Assembly: GCA_044235645.1 (NCBI GenBank)
Contig: JBIIHQ010000005.1
Coordinates: 62,001 to 126,000 of the forward strand
Direction: 5' to 3'
Length of the DNA stretch: 64,000 nucleotides
Source of the DNA: OMIW01 sp044235645
GTDB lineage: Bacteria; Bdellovibrionota_C; UBA2361; OMIW01
The notes beneath the pieces were generated by a model. The model saw only the letters and a list, made by a program, of their open reading frames with translations. It had not been told where the DNA came from and did not search any database. A program made the position numbers and the translations under genes. Shown here in pieces: positions 44,561 through 53,410 of the stretch. Within the stretch, counting starts at the first letter, position 1, and each line of letters starts with the position of its first letter.

Positions 44561-45820
44561 ATGAAGGTACTTGTTATCGGATCAGGGGGGCGTGAGCACG
44601 CGCTCTGTTGGCGTCTCGCTCAGTCTCCGCAAGTTGAAAAAGTATGGTGTGCGCCCGGTAACCCCGGGACGAGTGAGTGTGCGACTAACGTTACTATTCG
44701 TGCCGACGATATCTCAGCGTTAGCTGATTTCGCCGCGCAGTTTGGCGTTGATCTAACGGTTGTTGGTCCCGAGGCACCGCTTGTGGCGGGGATAGTGGAT
44801 CTCTTCCGAAAGCGGGGTCTTCGGGTCTTTGGTCCCACCGCCTCGGCAGCTCGAATAGAGAGTAGCAAAGGATTTGCCAAAGATTTGATGGTGAAGGCTG
44901 GTATTCCAACTGCAGCCTATCACCGGTGTGAGAATCGTCGTGATGCAGAGGATTATTGCCAACATCGGGGGGCCCCTCTGGTGCTGAAGGCAGATGGACT
45001 TGCTGCCGGAAAGGGAGTGGTGGTTTGTCACACCGTCGAAGAGGTCAAGCAAGGTCTCATCCATCTCTACGATGTTATAAAGACTGACACCATTCTGGTT
45101 GAAGAGCTTCTGGTTGGGCCTGAAGCATCATTTTTCGTTGCGACCGATGGTGAGCAGATCGTCCCGATCGGATCCGCGCATGATTACAAGCGAGTCGGAG
45201 ATGGTAATACGGGGCCCAATACCGGGGGGATGGGAGCGGTATCGCCGACGCCGTTTTTGACGGAACGAGACGAGGCGGTAATTGTTGAGACCATCGTACA
45301 ACCACTCCTCGCAGTGATGCGTTCGCACGGTGCTCCGTTCAGCGGATTCCTGTATGTTGGGCTTATGCTCCCAGAGGGAAAGCTGCCGCACGTTATCGAG
45401 TTCAATGCTCGGTTTGGTGACCCTGAGTGTCAGGTGCTTATGCGCCGGATTCAGGGCGATCTTTTCTCTCTTCTTTACGATCTTGCCGATGGGGCGACTG
45501 CGCAGTCACTCCCTCTTTCATCGAGAACCGCGGTCGCCGTTGTGCAAGCTTCAGCCGGATATCCCGAGACGAGCAGGAGCGGCGATCAGATTCTGGGGTT
45601 ACAGCGCGCTGAGCAGGTTAAAGGGGTTGCTGTCTTTCATGCTGGTACTGCAATCGATAAGGTTGGTCATGTGGTAACCAACGGAGGACGGGTCCTTGGG
45701 GTGACCGCCGAAGGTAATACCCTCGAGGAGGCTTGTGAACGGGTCTACGAGGCGTGTGAAAAGATATCGTTTGCCGGCCGAGTGATGCGGAGTGACATCG
45801 GGGGGCCTAATAACGGTTAG
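44561..45820 (+). CDS. purD: Phosphoribosylamine-glycine ligase (GARS)
   Basis: This ATP-grasp enzyme joins glycine to phosphoribosylamine in purine synthesis. 419 residues, the usual length. Motifs are VLVIGSGGREHALCW at the start, PGNPGT, VVGPEAPLVAGIVD, GPTASAARIESSKGFAK, LKADGLAAGKGVVV, GSAHDYKRVGDGNTGPNTGGMGA and EFNARFGDPECQVL (metal/ATP). It is in the same direction as purH and probably in the same unit. The glycine it needs could come from glyA at the left of the window. Confidence 0.97.
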   Translation: MKVLVIGSGGREHALCWRLAQSPQVEKVWCAPGNPGTSECATNVTIRADDISALADFAAQFGVDLTVVGPEAPLVAGIVDLFRKRGLRVFGPTASAARIESSKGFAKDLMVKAGIPTAAYHRCENRRDAEDYCQHRGAPLVLKADGLAAGKGVVVCHTVEEVKQGLIHLYDVIKTDTILVEELLVGPEASFFVATDGEQIVPIGSAHDYKRVGDGNTGPNTGGMGAVSPTPFLTERDEAVIVETIVQPLLAVMRSHGAPFSGFLYVGLMLPEGKLPHVIEFNARFGDPECQVLMRRIQGDLFSLLYDLADGATAQSLPLSSRTAVAVVQASAGYPETSRSGDQILGLQRAEQVKGVAVFHAGTAIDKVGHVVTNGGRVLGVTAEGNTLEEACERVYEACEKISFAGRVMRSDIGGPNNG

Positions 45821-45865
45821 GCGGGGATGGGCGCGCTATATTCTGTTCTGAAGCGGTTGGGACGT

Positions 45866-45871
45866 TATAAT
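45866..45871 (+). promoter_or_regulatory. TATAAT box 7 bases before an ATG
   Basis: A perfect TATAAT ends 7 bases before the ATG at 45879. Transcription starting at the normal distance would begin at or next to that ATG, which would give a leaderless mRNA. No Shine-Dalgarno sequence is visible. The -35 region is poor. Confidence 0.4.
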
Positions 45872-45878
45872 ACGACTT

Positions 45879-46340
45879 ATGGTGAAGCTCAAAAAAAGGG
45901 GAACCATTTTTGAAGTTTTCTCGCCAATTTTTACCGATTGCCTCGTATCATGTGGCTTCATCTCCTGTATCGCTGCCCCTGCGCTCGGTGACTGTATTGT
46001 TCAGGACACTTCGGGACTAATACGTGGGGTTCTCCTCGGTGAGGGGAACGCCACGGTAGAGGTAGTAATGTCGGGGGCTCCATTGCCTCTCTCAGGGGTA
46101 CCTTCGTCCCCATCGACGACACTGGAGGATAGCCAATTTCGACTTCGCCGTATCACCGGTCTCTCATCAGAGGTTATGGGAACCCGGAAGGGGTCTACCC
46201 TCATCTTCTCCAGTGTAGGGGATGGTACATGGCAGACAGAACTTGATACTGGGGCAATCGCATCGGTATCAATCACCCGTGAAGTACCACAGGCTCCACC
46301 TGCGGCACCAACTTCCACCCCTCCATTGCCCGCATCGTAA
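45879..46340 (+). CDS. Small exported protein, unknown
   Basis: 153 residues, family not recognised. The N-terminus is basic (MVKLKKRG), followed by a hydrophobic, Cys-containing stretch and APALGD, which fits a Sec signal peptide cleaved near residue 37. The mature part is Ser/Thr/Gly-rich with short strands (GNATVEVVMSG, GTWQTELDTGAIASVSIT) and a Pro-rich tail (PQAPPAAPTSTPPLP). There is no ribosome site before the ATG. It ends 14 bases before glpD, so glpD may be translated from the same transcript. Confidence 0.5.
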   Translation: MVKLKKRGTIFEVFSPIFTDCLVSCGFISCIAAPALGDCIVQDTSGLIRGVLLGEGNATVEVVMSGAPLPLSGVPSSPSTTLEDSQFRLRRITGLSSEVMGTRKGSTLIFSSVGDGTWQTELDTGAIASVSITREVPQAPPAAPTSTPPLPAS

Positions 46341-46354
46341 TCTCATCAGATCGC

Positions 46355-47932
46355 ATGTCCCTTATCTCTCTTTACGAGCAGGAACGACCCTTGGACGAGC
46401 CTCCGTGGACCGCGCAGTTTGCATCGCGCAAAAAGCTTATCTCGGATCTCACAGGTGAGGCTTTCTTTGACATTGTGATCGTCGGGGGCGGAATTCACGG
46501 GGCTTGCCTTGCGCGACTCGCCGCTTTTAATGGTCTCAAGACCGCCCTCTTTGAAATGGAGGATTATGCGCACTCAACCTCGAGTCGGAGCTCCAAGCTC
46601 GCGCACGGAGGATTCCGCTACCTTCAGATGGGAGACATTCAGCAGGTGCTCGAAGGAGTGCGGTGTCGCGAGGATTTCTTCACGATTGCTCCACATCTGG
46701 TGACGCCACAGAAGTTCTTCCTGCCGGTCTATAGCTGTGCAGGCCGGGTCGTCGTCGGAGTTGGTATGTCTCTCTACGATCTCAACCTTCGCAAACCGGA
46801 GAGGCGCTATCGGTGGCTCGCCGCCCACGAGGTGCCACCCATCTTTCGCACCCCACCGATCGGCGGGTATCAATTCTTTGATGGCGTGATGGATGATACC
46901 CGTTTGGTGATCGAGGAAATTATCGCAGCGCGACAGGAGGGCGCGGTGTGTCTCAATCACGCTCGAGTCGACTCAATGACCCATCGGTACGACGATCGGG
47001 TCGAGGTCGGAATCACCGACCGGACCTCCGACACTCACCTCACGATCCACGCAGGTGTTGTTGTTAACTGTGCGGGTCCCTGGGCGCCAGCGGTCGGGCG
47101 GGTCACCCCCCTTGCCGATCGGGTGCGGTTTAGCCGCGGAAGCCACCTTCTCTTTGACACCCCGTGGCCTCATCCCGCCGTAATTATGCCGATGGCGGAG
47201 CGCGGGCGGTACTACTTCATCATTCCGCACCGATTCGGGGGCACCCTCGTCGGGACGACCGAGCGTGAGGTTGCGACTCTTGAGGCAGATCCGCAGCCAT
47301 CGCCCGAGGAGGTTCGCGAGATCCTCGATCGGCTTGCGCATGACGTCCCGCACGCGGGTTTACGGGAGGATCGCATCACCGGGGCATTCGCCGGCCTCCG
47401 AACCTTGCCGGTAAAACCTCGTCGCTCCCCGTCGCCGGACTATGAGGGAGCGACCAGCCGTGTCTCCCGACGCCATCGGTGGGAGTACGCCAATGGAGTT
47501 TTGACCCTTTACGGTGGAAAATACACGACCGCTCCCGTCGTTGCCGAGGAGGCGCTCTCTCAGGTCATGAAACTCGCTCGCCTCAAACGACCCATCGTAC
47601 CGATATGGGGTCGCCCGCTGCCGGGAGCAGCGGGTCGGGAAACCGCCGAACAGCTCCTTGCCGACATGAGCGTGGCCACCGAGCATGGCCGCCACCTCGC
47701 CCACCAAGCCATCACCCGTTTTGGTGGCCTCGTCCGCCACTTCGCCCACGGTAACGACTGGGCAACCCCGATAGGAGTCCTTGGCCTCACGGGAGAGGTC
47801 GATTTTGTTATTCAGGTCGAACAAGCCCACACCGTTGAAGACGTTGTCCGACACCTTGCGGGGATCGCCGTGCCGGTGCTAAGCGAGGGGGAGAGGGCCG
47901 CGGTGACGAGGCGGTTGGGGGTTGCGGGATAG
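46355..47932 (+). CDS. glpD: FAD-dependent glycerol-3-phosphate dehydrogenase
   Basis: This membrane-associated enzyme oxidises glycerol-3-phosphate to DHAP, passing electrons to the quinone pool. 525 residues. The FAD Rossmann motif DIVIVGGGIHGACLARLAA (about 38-56) is followed by STSSRSSKLAHGGFRYLQ, the first FAD-G3PDH signature. GGYQFFDGVMDD, VVNCAGPWAP and the end YGGKYTTAPVVAEEAL also fit. The C-terminal DAO_C-like helical region is present. The start has no clear ribosome site and follows the small exported protein by 14 bases. No glpF or glpK is in the window. Confidence 0.93.
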   Translation: MSLISLYEQERPLDEPPWTAQFASRKKLISDLTGEAFFDIVIVGGGIHGACLARLAAFNGLKTALFEMEDYAHSTSSRSSKLAHGGFRYLQMGDIQQVLEGVRCREDFFTIAPHLVTPQKFFLPVYSCAGRVVVGVGMSLYDLNLRKPERRYRWLAAHEVPPIFRTPPIGGYQFFDGVMDDTRLVIEEIIAARQEGAVCLNHARVDSMTHRYDDRVEVGITDRTSDTHLTIHAGVVVNCAGPWAPAVGRVTPLADRVRFSRGSHLLFDTPWPHPAVIMPMAERGRYYFIIPHRFGGTLVGTTEREVATLEADPQPSPEEVREILDRLAHDVPHAGLREDRITGAFAGLRTLPVKPRRSPSPDYEGATSRVSRRHRWEYANGVLTLYGGKYTTAPVVAEEALSQVMKLARLKRPIVPIWGRPLPGAAGRETAEQLLADMSVATEHGRHLAHQAITRFGGLVRHFAHGNDWATPIGVLGLTGEVDFVIQVEQAHTVEDVVRHLAGIAVPVLSEGERAAVTRRLGVAG

Positions 47933-48000
47933 CTTGAACGAGAGGTCCCGCTCATGGATCTCGCGGGCAGAGCTATTGATTTCCCCGCGCCTTCCCCCAA

Positions 48001-49170
48001 CTAACCAACCCCTTGCACCCGGCGCGAAAGCTCATCAACCGAGACGATCATCACTCCTGAATCGTTGATACGAGAGCGCGATACAGGCGCGCATGGCAAC
48101 AGAGGTACCTTGGGGGAAACTTTCGCGAAGGTGTTGAGTCCTGACAGATCGGATCTGGTGATAGGGGGATTACCTTCATATATGATCGCCATCACGATGG
48201 TTGTGCCACGAACGAGAAGAAGATCTGCCTCGGTTCCTGCGGCGGTGGGCCAGAAATAGAGTTGAATGTCGGTCTACGCGTAATCGGAGGTGCGTCGGAC
48301 CTCCTGGATGACGAATTGCTCAAACAGCACGCCGAGCTCATCACCGGATGATTCAGAACCGAGGTGGCCCCGGAGAGCGCACGCGACACCCTCGTCGAAT
48401 AGATATCATTTGGGTTGTTTCGTCATTCGTTTGGGTGCACTCTCGATGTATGGCTCGAGGAAAAACTCGAGCAGGGAGTCCTCAAGAATGGAGAAACACT
48501 TGCGGACGTTCTGTCGCGAGATTCCGCCCTTCGTCGCACGTCCCGTCAGATTGACCTGTTTGGCACATAATGAGGCCACGACCGAGAGAAAATGGTGAAA
48601 ATGGTCTAGTCGCTGGACAAGAGCCTCGTCGTGGATCTCCTCCGTGAGACAAGTGATAACGTACGAGTGTAGGAGGTGTTTTGCGATTACTTCTTCCCCT
48701 CATGCGAGGTGAGTCGCGATATGGGGAAGCGACCCGAAGTGAAGCAGTCTTCTCAGGTCGCGACCGCAGACGGGGCTCTTTGCATCGATCGTGGGCAGGG
48801 TCAGCGGATCGAGGGCGAGATTAATGGCCCGACCTCCCATGAGGTTTGCAGCGCCTCGCCGGAGTTTGCGTGCACTCGAACCGGAGAGGATAAACTGCAC
48901 CTCTGGAAAGGAATTGAGACAACGGTGAACGGTCTCGAGGAACGTTCTGATTGTCTGAACTTCGTCGATACAAATGCGGCACCGTTGGCCACCGGAAAAA
49001 GCTGGTGTGAGGGGGGATCTTGTCGAGAAGCGTGTGAGGTTTATAGCACGGGGGCTTTTTAAAAGGGCGCTGATTTTATTCGGTAGAGGAAAGCGGATAA
49101 AATTAAGAAGTCGTGAGCAAGCGAGAGAAGCGATAGGAGTTCCCGATTCTTTGTGGACAAATAATCGCAA
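48001..49170 (-). pseudogene. AAA_14 / DUF4143 ATPase, 5'-truncated with three in-frame stops
   Basis: Read on the minus strand in one frame, the DNA encodes the predicted-ATPase family in order: CIDEVQTIRTFLETVHR (Walker B region), FILSGSSARKLRRGAANLMGG, RDLRRLLHFGSLPHI, then the DUF4143 end CLTEEIHDEALVQRLDHFHHF, GGISRQNVRKCFSILEDSL, YLFDEGVACALRGHLG, LFEQFVIQEV, LYFWPTAAGTEADLLLVRG and SDLSGLNTFAK. Three stops interrupt it: TGA at 48700-48702, TGA at 48406-48408 and TAG at 48274-48276. There is no frameshift. The P-loop part that should precede the IDEVQ segment is missing. Such ATPases are often scattered by horizontal transfer. Confidence 0.85.
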
Positions 49171-49221
49171 ACACCAACCTGCGACTCTCGCTCATCTCAA
49201 CTCGCGTTGCGACGTTTGCGC

Positions 49222-50280
49222 TTATTTCATCATCAACACAATCTTCCCGCTCTGCTCCCCCGCTTCGAGTCGAGCCATCATCTCGATTCCGTGTTCAAAC
49301 GGCGCGATGGCATCTATGAGAAGGGGAAGGTGTGGTTGAATGGCAGGGCTCCATAGAAATTCGATTGCGTGCTGAAAATCGGGGGTGCTTCCCATTGTTG
49401 AGCCAATGAGGGAGAGCTGTTTTGAGAAGATCATCCGGTTGTCAATCGTGAGCATTGGCCCACTGGTGGAGCCGACTGTCACGATTCGTCCACCCCGTCG
49501 AACTGCTTTGAGACTTCGTTCCATCGTTACCGCTCCGACGTTGTCGACAACAAGGTCGACGCCACGACCTCCGGTCAACCGAAGCACCTCTCGATGCCAT
49601 TGGGGGTTATCACGATATAGAATCGTCTCATCGGCCCCGATCGCCCTTATCGCGCGTTGTTTCTCCGAGCTTCCCGCGAGTGCGATAACAGTCGCGCCGT
49701 GACGCTTGGCCACAAATGTGGCGAGTGAATTGACTCCGCCCCCCGCGCCGACGATGAGGACGGTCTCACCCGCGGTGAGGTTTCCTCGGGAGAAAAGCAT
49801 TCGCCAGACGGTCGTGCCGGTCAGCAGGAATCCGGCTGCAAGAGGATCGCTCAGAGCCTCCGGAATCGAGACAAGGCACCTCGTCGGTACGGCGACCATC
49901 TGGGCGAGCCCTCCCGGGCAATCCTCACCAATAATTCGATACGAGGGACTGACGCTCTCCTCGCCCCGTTTACTCCACTCATCGTGATCTGTCAGATAGC
50001 CAGGATTGACCGCTACCCGAGTCCCGATGGGAAATGGTATCTCGCGAGGTGAGAGCTGCGGATCGGGCGTAACTACGGTGCCCACGATATCACTCCCCGT
50101 CCAGTGGGGGAGGGGAAGAATAAGTCCCGGCCATCCGCGGCGTACCCAGATATCGAGATGATTGAGCCCGACTGCCCTAACGGCAAGCACGGTCCAGCCA
50201 GGTGCTGCAGGCGGCTCTGGGACTTCCCGAAAGGCGAGGGTCTCGATACCCCCGTGAGATTCAAAGCCGAGTGCCTTCAT
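49222..50280 (-). CDS. Medium-chain dehydrogenase/reductase, quinone-reductase-like
   Basis: 352 residues. The N-terminal GroES-like domain (VGLNHLDIWVRRGWP, LPHWTGSDIVGTV) precedes the NAD(P) Rossmann fold with VLIVGAGGGVNSLATFVAKRHGA (about 167-189). The catalytic-zinc Cys and GHE motif of true alcohol dehydrogenases are replaced (HWTGSD), and the four structural-zinc cysteines are absent, so a zinc-independent quinone oxidoreductase or enoyl reductase is more likely. The first 20 bases overlap the end of prmA, so the two are translationally coupled. Its substrate is unknown. Confidence 0.85.
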   Translation of the reverse strand: MKALGFESHGGIETLAFREVPEPPAAPGWTVLAVRAVGLNHLDIWVRRGWPGLILPLPHWTGSDIVGTVVTPDPQLSPREIPFPIGTRVAVNPGYLTDHDEWSKRGEESVSPSYRIIGEDCPGGLAQMVAVPTRCLVSIPEALSDPLAAGFLLTGTTVWRMLFSRGNLTAGETVLIVGAGGGVNSLATFVAKRHGATVIALAGSSEKQRAIRAIGADETILYRDNPQWHREVLRLTGGRGVDLVVDNVGAVTMERSLKAVRRGGRIVTVGSTSGPMLTIDNRMIFSKQLSLIGSTMGSTPDFQHAIEFLWSPAIQPHLPLLIDAIAPFEHGIEMMARLEAGEQSGKIVLMMK

Positions 50281-51184
50281 GGGTATCTCCGAGTGATGCT
50301 GATGTCACGGTCCTGCGATATCGACGAGCTACCCATCGCATCCCGTGATTATCGTCCGCTCGAGCTGGCGACTCCCACCGGTACTCAAGGGTGAGGGGCA
50401 GGTCAGAAAAGGCGGTCTCGATTGCGGGCTCAAGCTCCACCGCGATACCAGAAATGAGGAGAATACCATCAGGACGAGCGAGCGTTACGAGGTCGTGGCG
50501 CATCTCGATCAGGAGCTCTGCGTAGAGATTGGCAATGACGAGATCTCGCGGGGAGGTCAGGTCGGGCAGCGAGGTGAGCGAGAGAGTAATCTTCGGAGTC
50601 ACCCCGTTCATCGCACAGTTCTCCGCGGCATTTTCAAGAGCCGCGGAGTCGATATCGGTCGCAATAACCTCAGCATCCGGAAAGAGCATCGATGCTGCGA
50701 TAGCCAGTATCCCACTGCCGGTGCCGATATCTGCGACCGTGAAAATCTTCCTTCCTTCAGAGGCGAGAGCTCCAAGCATTGCAATGAGGGTGTTGGTGGT
50801 ATCGTGATGGCCGGTGCCGAACCCCATACCTGGAATGATATGGAGGACACCCGGCTCGGGGGTTATTCCAACGGGAGATGCGTGCGGTTGAATGACGAGG
50901 CCTCCGACTACCATTGGTTGGTGGAGCTCAGGACAAAGTGCAGTCCAATCCTGCTCTGCGATGGTCGATTGCTCAAGGATCGTGCCCCCGAGTCGATCAA
51001 CCGAGGCAAGAACCTGGAGGAGATTGGTATGATCGCAAAACACTCGGAGCCTGTGGGGAGTAGCCTGCTCTGAGGATAAGATACATTCGGTTGAGCCTGC
51101 ACCTGCCTCAATGAGGAGCTCTCCTGCAGACTCAGGGTCACATCCCTCACGGGGAAGACATATCGTGATGCGTACGTGGGTCAT
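50261..51184 (-). CDS. prmA: Ribosomal protein L11 methyltransferase
   Basis: PrmA trimethylates ribosomal protein L11. From the ATG at 51184 it has 307 residues, the usual length; a TTG at 51250 would add 22. After an N-terminal substrate domain comes the methyltransferase: IIPGMGFGTGHHDTTNTLIAMLGAL (substrate/SAM loop; GFGTGxHxTT is the PrmA signature), VADIGTGSGILAIAASML (motif I), ATDIDSAALENAAENCAMNG, and DLVIANLYAELLIEM (the NxxA..L motif). It overlaps the dehydrogenase gene at its 3' end. Confidence 0.93.
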   Translation of the reverse strand: MTHVRITICLPREGCDPESAGELLIEAGAGSTECILSSEQATPHRLRVFCDHTNLLQVLASVDRLGGTILEQSTIAEQDWTALCPELHQPMVVGGLVIQPHASPVGITPEPGVLHIIPGMGFGTGHHDTTNTLIAMLGALASEGRKIFTVADIGTGSGILAIAASMLFPDAEVIATDIDSAALENAAENCAMNGVTPKITLSLTSLPDLTSPRDLVIANLYAELLIEMRHDLVTLARPDGILLISGIAVELEPAIETAFSDLPLTLEYRWESPARADDNHGMRWVARRYRRTVTSASLGDTHEGTRL

Positions 51185-51343
51185 GGCTGAGGAAAACGCG
51201 TGAGGAGTTTCAATACAGAAGGTTTGGACACCTCCAGAGGGCACGACCAACGGTTATCGTTTCGGGGCCGGGTCCAAGGCCCCTCGAGGTCGCACCGTTC
51301 GACTGAGAATTTTACGGGGAGCCTGCTCAGGGGAAAGAGCCCC

Positions 51344-52060
51344 TTATTCCTCCTCTTTGAGAGAGAAAGATTTCTTCTGCTTTTCTGCGAATTTTCTCAC
51401 CCGTGAACTTGCTCCTGAATAGGCAACTATTTTCCGTGGGATAATAGGGGGGGTGGGAACTTCGTCGAAAATTTCCGCAGCCATTTCGAAATACAAAGCC
51501 AACTCATCCTCGTTGAGGCCCTGCAGAACCGCCGCTGCCGATTTCAGCTCTCGAATCGCTACTCCGGCTGGAAGAGCACTACAGTAGTTGTACCAAACCG
51601 AGTCGAGCTTGGAAATAATCTCATCGAGGAGAAGCCGAATCGCCTGCTTGCGACGGGCAAGAGCGCGCTGCTTCTTAACTGCGGTGGACAGTGCAATGAC
51701 CCCGGCGAGGTCCTCAACACTGAAAGGGGACATCAGGATTCCGTTGGCCCCACTGAGAAGGGTCTGCGCGACATTCCCTACCGACTGGTCTTTGCTGTCA
51801 AGGACCACCACGAAGGCGGCGTCACGTGCTTCCTTGAGGAGTAAACACTTCTCGATGAACTCCTCACTCGCCGCCGCGTCAAGGTCGCTCGCGATAAATA
51901 TGATGTCACAAGAACCCTCGAGATTTTCGAGCCGAGCTACTGCTTCCCGAAACGATGATGCCTGCAAGACCCGCTGAAGCTCGGACATCAGAGACGTCGC
52001 TTGCTTCAGCAACATCCGCTTGTAGGCATCAGGATCAACAATAATGGCGGTAAGGGACAT
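51344..52060 (-). CDS. Receiver-like protein without phospho-acceptor, plus helical C-terminal domain
   Basis: 238 residues from the ATG (GGAG six bases upstream). The N-terminal ~120 residues have a CheY-like layout: AIIVDPDAYKRMLL, then DIIFIASDLD where the phospho-accepting Asp would sit but Ala occupies its position, and GANGILMSPF where the usual Lys-Pro becomes Ser-Pro. One acidic-pocket Asp (VDP) remains. It is therefore probably a phosphorylation-independent pseudo-receiver. Residues about 125-238 are helical, with NEDELALYFEMAAEIFDE, and end in a basic then acidic tail (FAEKQKKSFSLKEEE). No DNA-binding motif is seen. It lies 64 bases after trxA. Confidence 0.65.
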   Translation of the reverse strand: MSLTAIIVDPDAYKRMLLKQATSLMSELQRVLQASSFREAVARLENLEGSCDIIFIASDLDAAASEEFIEKCLLLKEARDAAFVVVLDSKDQSVGNVAQTLLSGANGILMSPFSVEDLAGVIALSTAVKKQRALARRKQAIRLLLDEIISKLDSVWYNYCSALPAGVAIRELKSAAAVLQGLNEDELALYFEMAAEIFDEVPTPPIIPRKIVAYSGASSRVRKFAEKQKKSFSLKEEE

Positions 52061-52124
52061 CACTCACTCCGTTATTCCCCTCGCCACCGACATCGGATAC
52101 TGTCTGACCGATACGGGAGGTAGG

Positions 52125-52451
52125 CTAGACTACTTTTTTGATCGCCGTTTCAAGGATGTCCTTCTGAACGGCGCCGACGATCTGCTCGACAACCTGACCC
52201 CCTTTGAAGAATACGAGATTCGGTATTCCACGCACATTATAATGAGGCGGGGTACGAGGATTGTCATCGACATTCAGCTTAACAATCTTTAGCTTTCCCG
52301 CATACTCAGAGGCAAGTTGTTCAAGCACTGGCGCGATACTCTTGCACGGACCGCACCATGGAGCCCAAAAATCCACGAGCACAGGAGTCCCCGATTGCAA
52401 AACATCCGTATCAAAAGCGCTGTCTGAGGTTTCTCCAACAATCACTGACAT
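52125..52451 (-). CDS. trxA: Thioredoxin
   Basis: 108 residues, a typical single-domain cytoplasmic thioredoxin. It has VLVDFWAPWCGPCKSIAPVL (active site WCGPC, about 31-35), NVDDNPRTPPHYNVRGIPNLVFFKGG with the cis-Pro after GI, and GAVQKD. No signal peptide. AAAGGA is well placed before the ATG. It lies upstream of the receiver-like gene in the same direction and may share its transcript. It supplies reducing power to ribonucleotide reductase, methionine sulphoxide reductases and others. Confidence 0.95.
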   Translation of the reverse strand: MSVIVGETSDSAFDTDVLQSGTPVLVDFWAPWCGPCKSIAPVLEQLASEYAGKLKIVKLNVDDNPRTPPHYNVRGIPNLVFFKGGQVVEQIVGAVQKDILETAIKKVV

Positions 52452-52653
52452 ATCTCATCCTTTTTTTGTAAAGGTTATGGTTATCCGTTAGGGGTCCCCG
52501 ATGTCGATCTTCTCGAAAGCACCTGCCGCCCGCCTTGTGTGGCGCCCAACCCCCAAGGGATATGGACTGAAGTCTAAGAATCGAGGGGGCGATGGAATGC
52601 TTCAACGAAATGATCCCGTGGACCCTCCTTTTTTATGAACCGTTTGGGGCCTT

Positions 52654-53061
52654 CTAATAGCGCCGATCATCGTATCGCGGTCCACGAGAGGGCTCGGAAT
52701 AGCGGTAATCATCCTCGTACGACCGTTCTCCTCGGCGGAGTTCCTCAAGCTCTCGCCGTTGTCGCCTCAGCTCCTCTTCTTGGCGACGGAGGCGTTCATC
52801 CTGGTACTCTCGGTCCTCGTCCTGTTGATCCTGAGCTTCTCCAACAAGCGCCCCTGCAAGAGCTCCGGTCGCCCCACCAATGGCGACGCCAGCTCCTGGG
52901 CTCCCTACTTGGTTGCCTACGATTGCTCCAAGCCCTGCCCCCAATGCGCCACCCGTGAGGGCACCCTTCTCACGCATGCCCAATCGAGGAGCCCCAGATT
53001 CGCAGGCAGTGAAAACGAGCACCGAAGACAACAAGCAGATTGAGATGATTTGTTTCCCCAT
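52654..53061 (-). CDS. Glycine-zipper outer-membrane lipoprotein
   Basis: 135 residues from the ATG at 53061 (GGGGAG nine bases upstream); the longer frame to 53187 lacks a signal at its start. The lipobox is VLVFTAC (Cys at about 19). A glycine-zipper segment, GALTGGALGAGLGAIVGNQVG and then GVAIGGATGALAGALVG, spans about 33-72, as in SlyB/17-kDa-antigen-like lipoproteins. A highly charged RRQEEELRRQRRELEELRR coiled coil and a Tyr/Arg-rich tail follow. It probably inserts in or braces the outer membrane. The flagellin 1 promoter lies beyond its start, divergent. Confidence 0.8.
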   Translation of the reverse strand: MGKQIISICLLSSVLVFTACESGAPRLGMREKGALTGGALGAGLGAIVGNQVGSPGAGVAIGGATGALAGALVGEAQDQQDEDREYQDERLRRQEEELRRQRRELEELRRGERSYEDDYRYSEPSRGPRYDDRRY

Positions 53062-53226
53062 GATATCCAACTCCCCGTTACGCGATATCTTCCAATACAT
53101 TGCACACCTTGTGAGCCCTCGAGATCCGGCCCTTTTTGCAGATAATACCGTGTAGGCTCCAAGAGCGCTAGTGGGACGGCGGTTCATTAAAAAGAACTCT
53201 TACGAAAAAATCTTACAGAAAGCGCT

Positions 53227-53253
53227 TAAGGATTCAGCGTAAGAGGCCGTTAA
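53227..53253 (+). promoter_or_regulatory. Sigma-28 (FliA)-type promoter of flagellin 1
   Basis: TAAGGATT (53227-53234), 11 bases, then GCCGTTAA (53246-53253). The consensus is TAAAGTTT-N11-GCCGATAA, so the match is 6/8 and 7/8 at exact spacing. It lies about 157 bases before the flagellin ATG, which would give a long 5' leader. Confidence 0.65.
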
Positions 53254-53410
53254 CAACTTTGTAAGGTCCGGGTTATCGCCTACAACCTCTCGGGCTTTGC
53301 TGTCTTGGACAAGGGTATGTCGGGTAGCTCTGTCAGCGGTCAATCGTGATGGAGTCGACAGCTCGAAAGGATGCGTCTGGGGCACCATATACCTTCACGG
53401 AGGATTCAAC

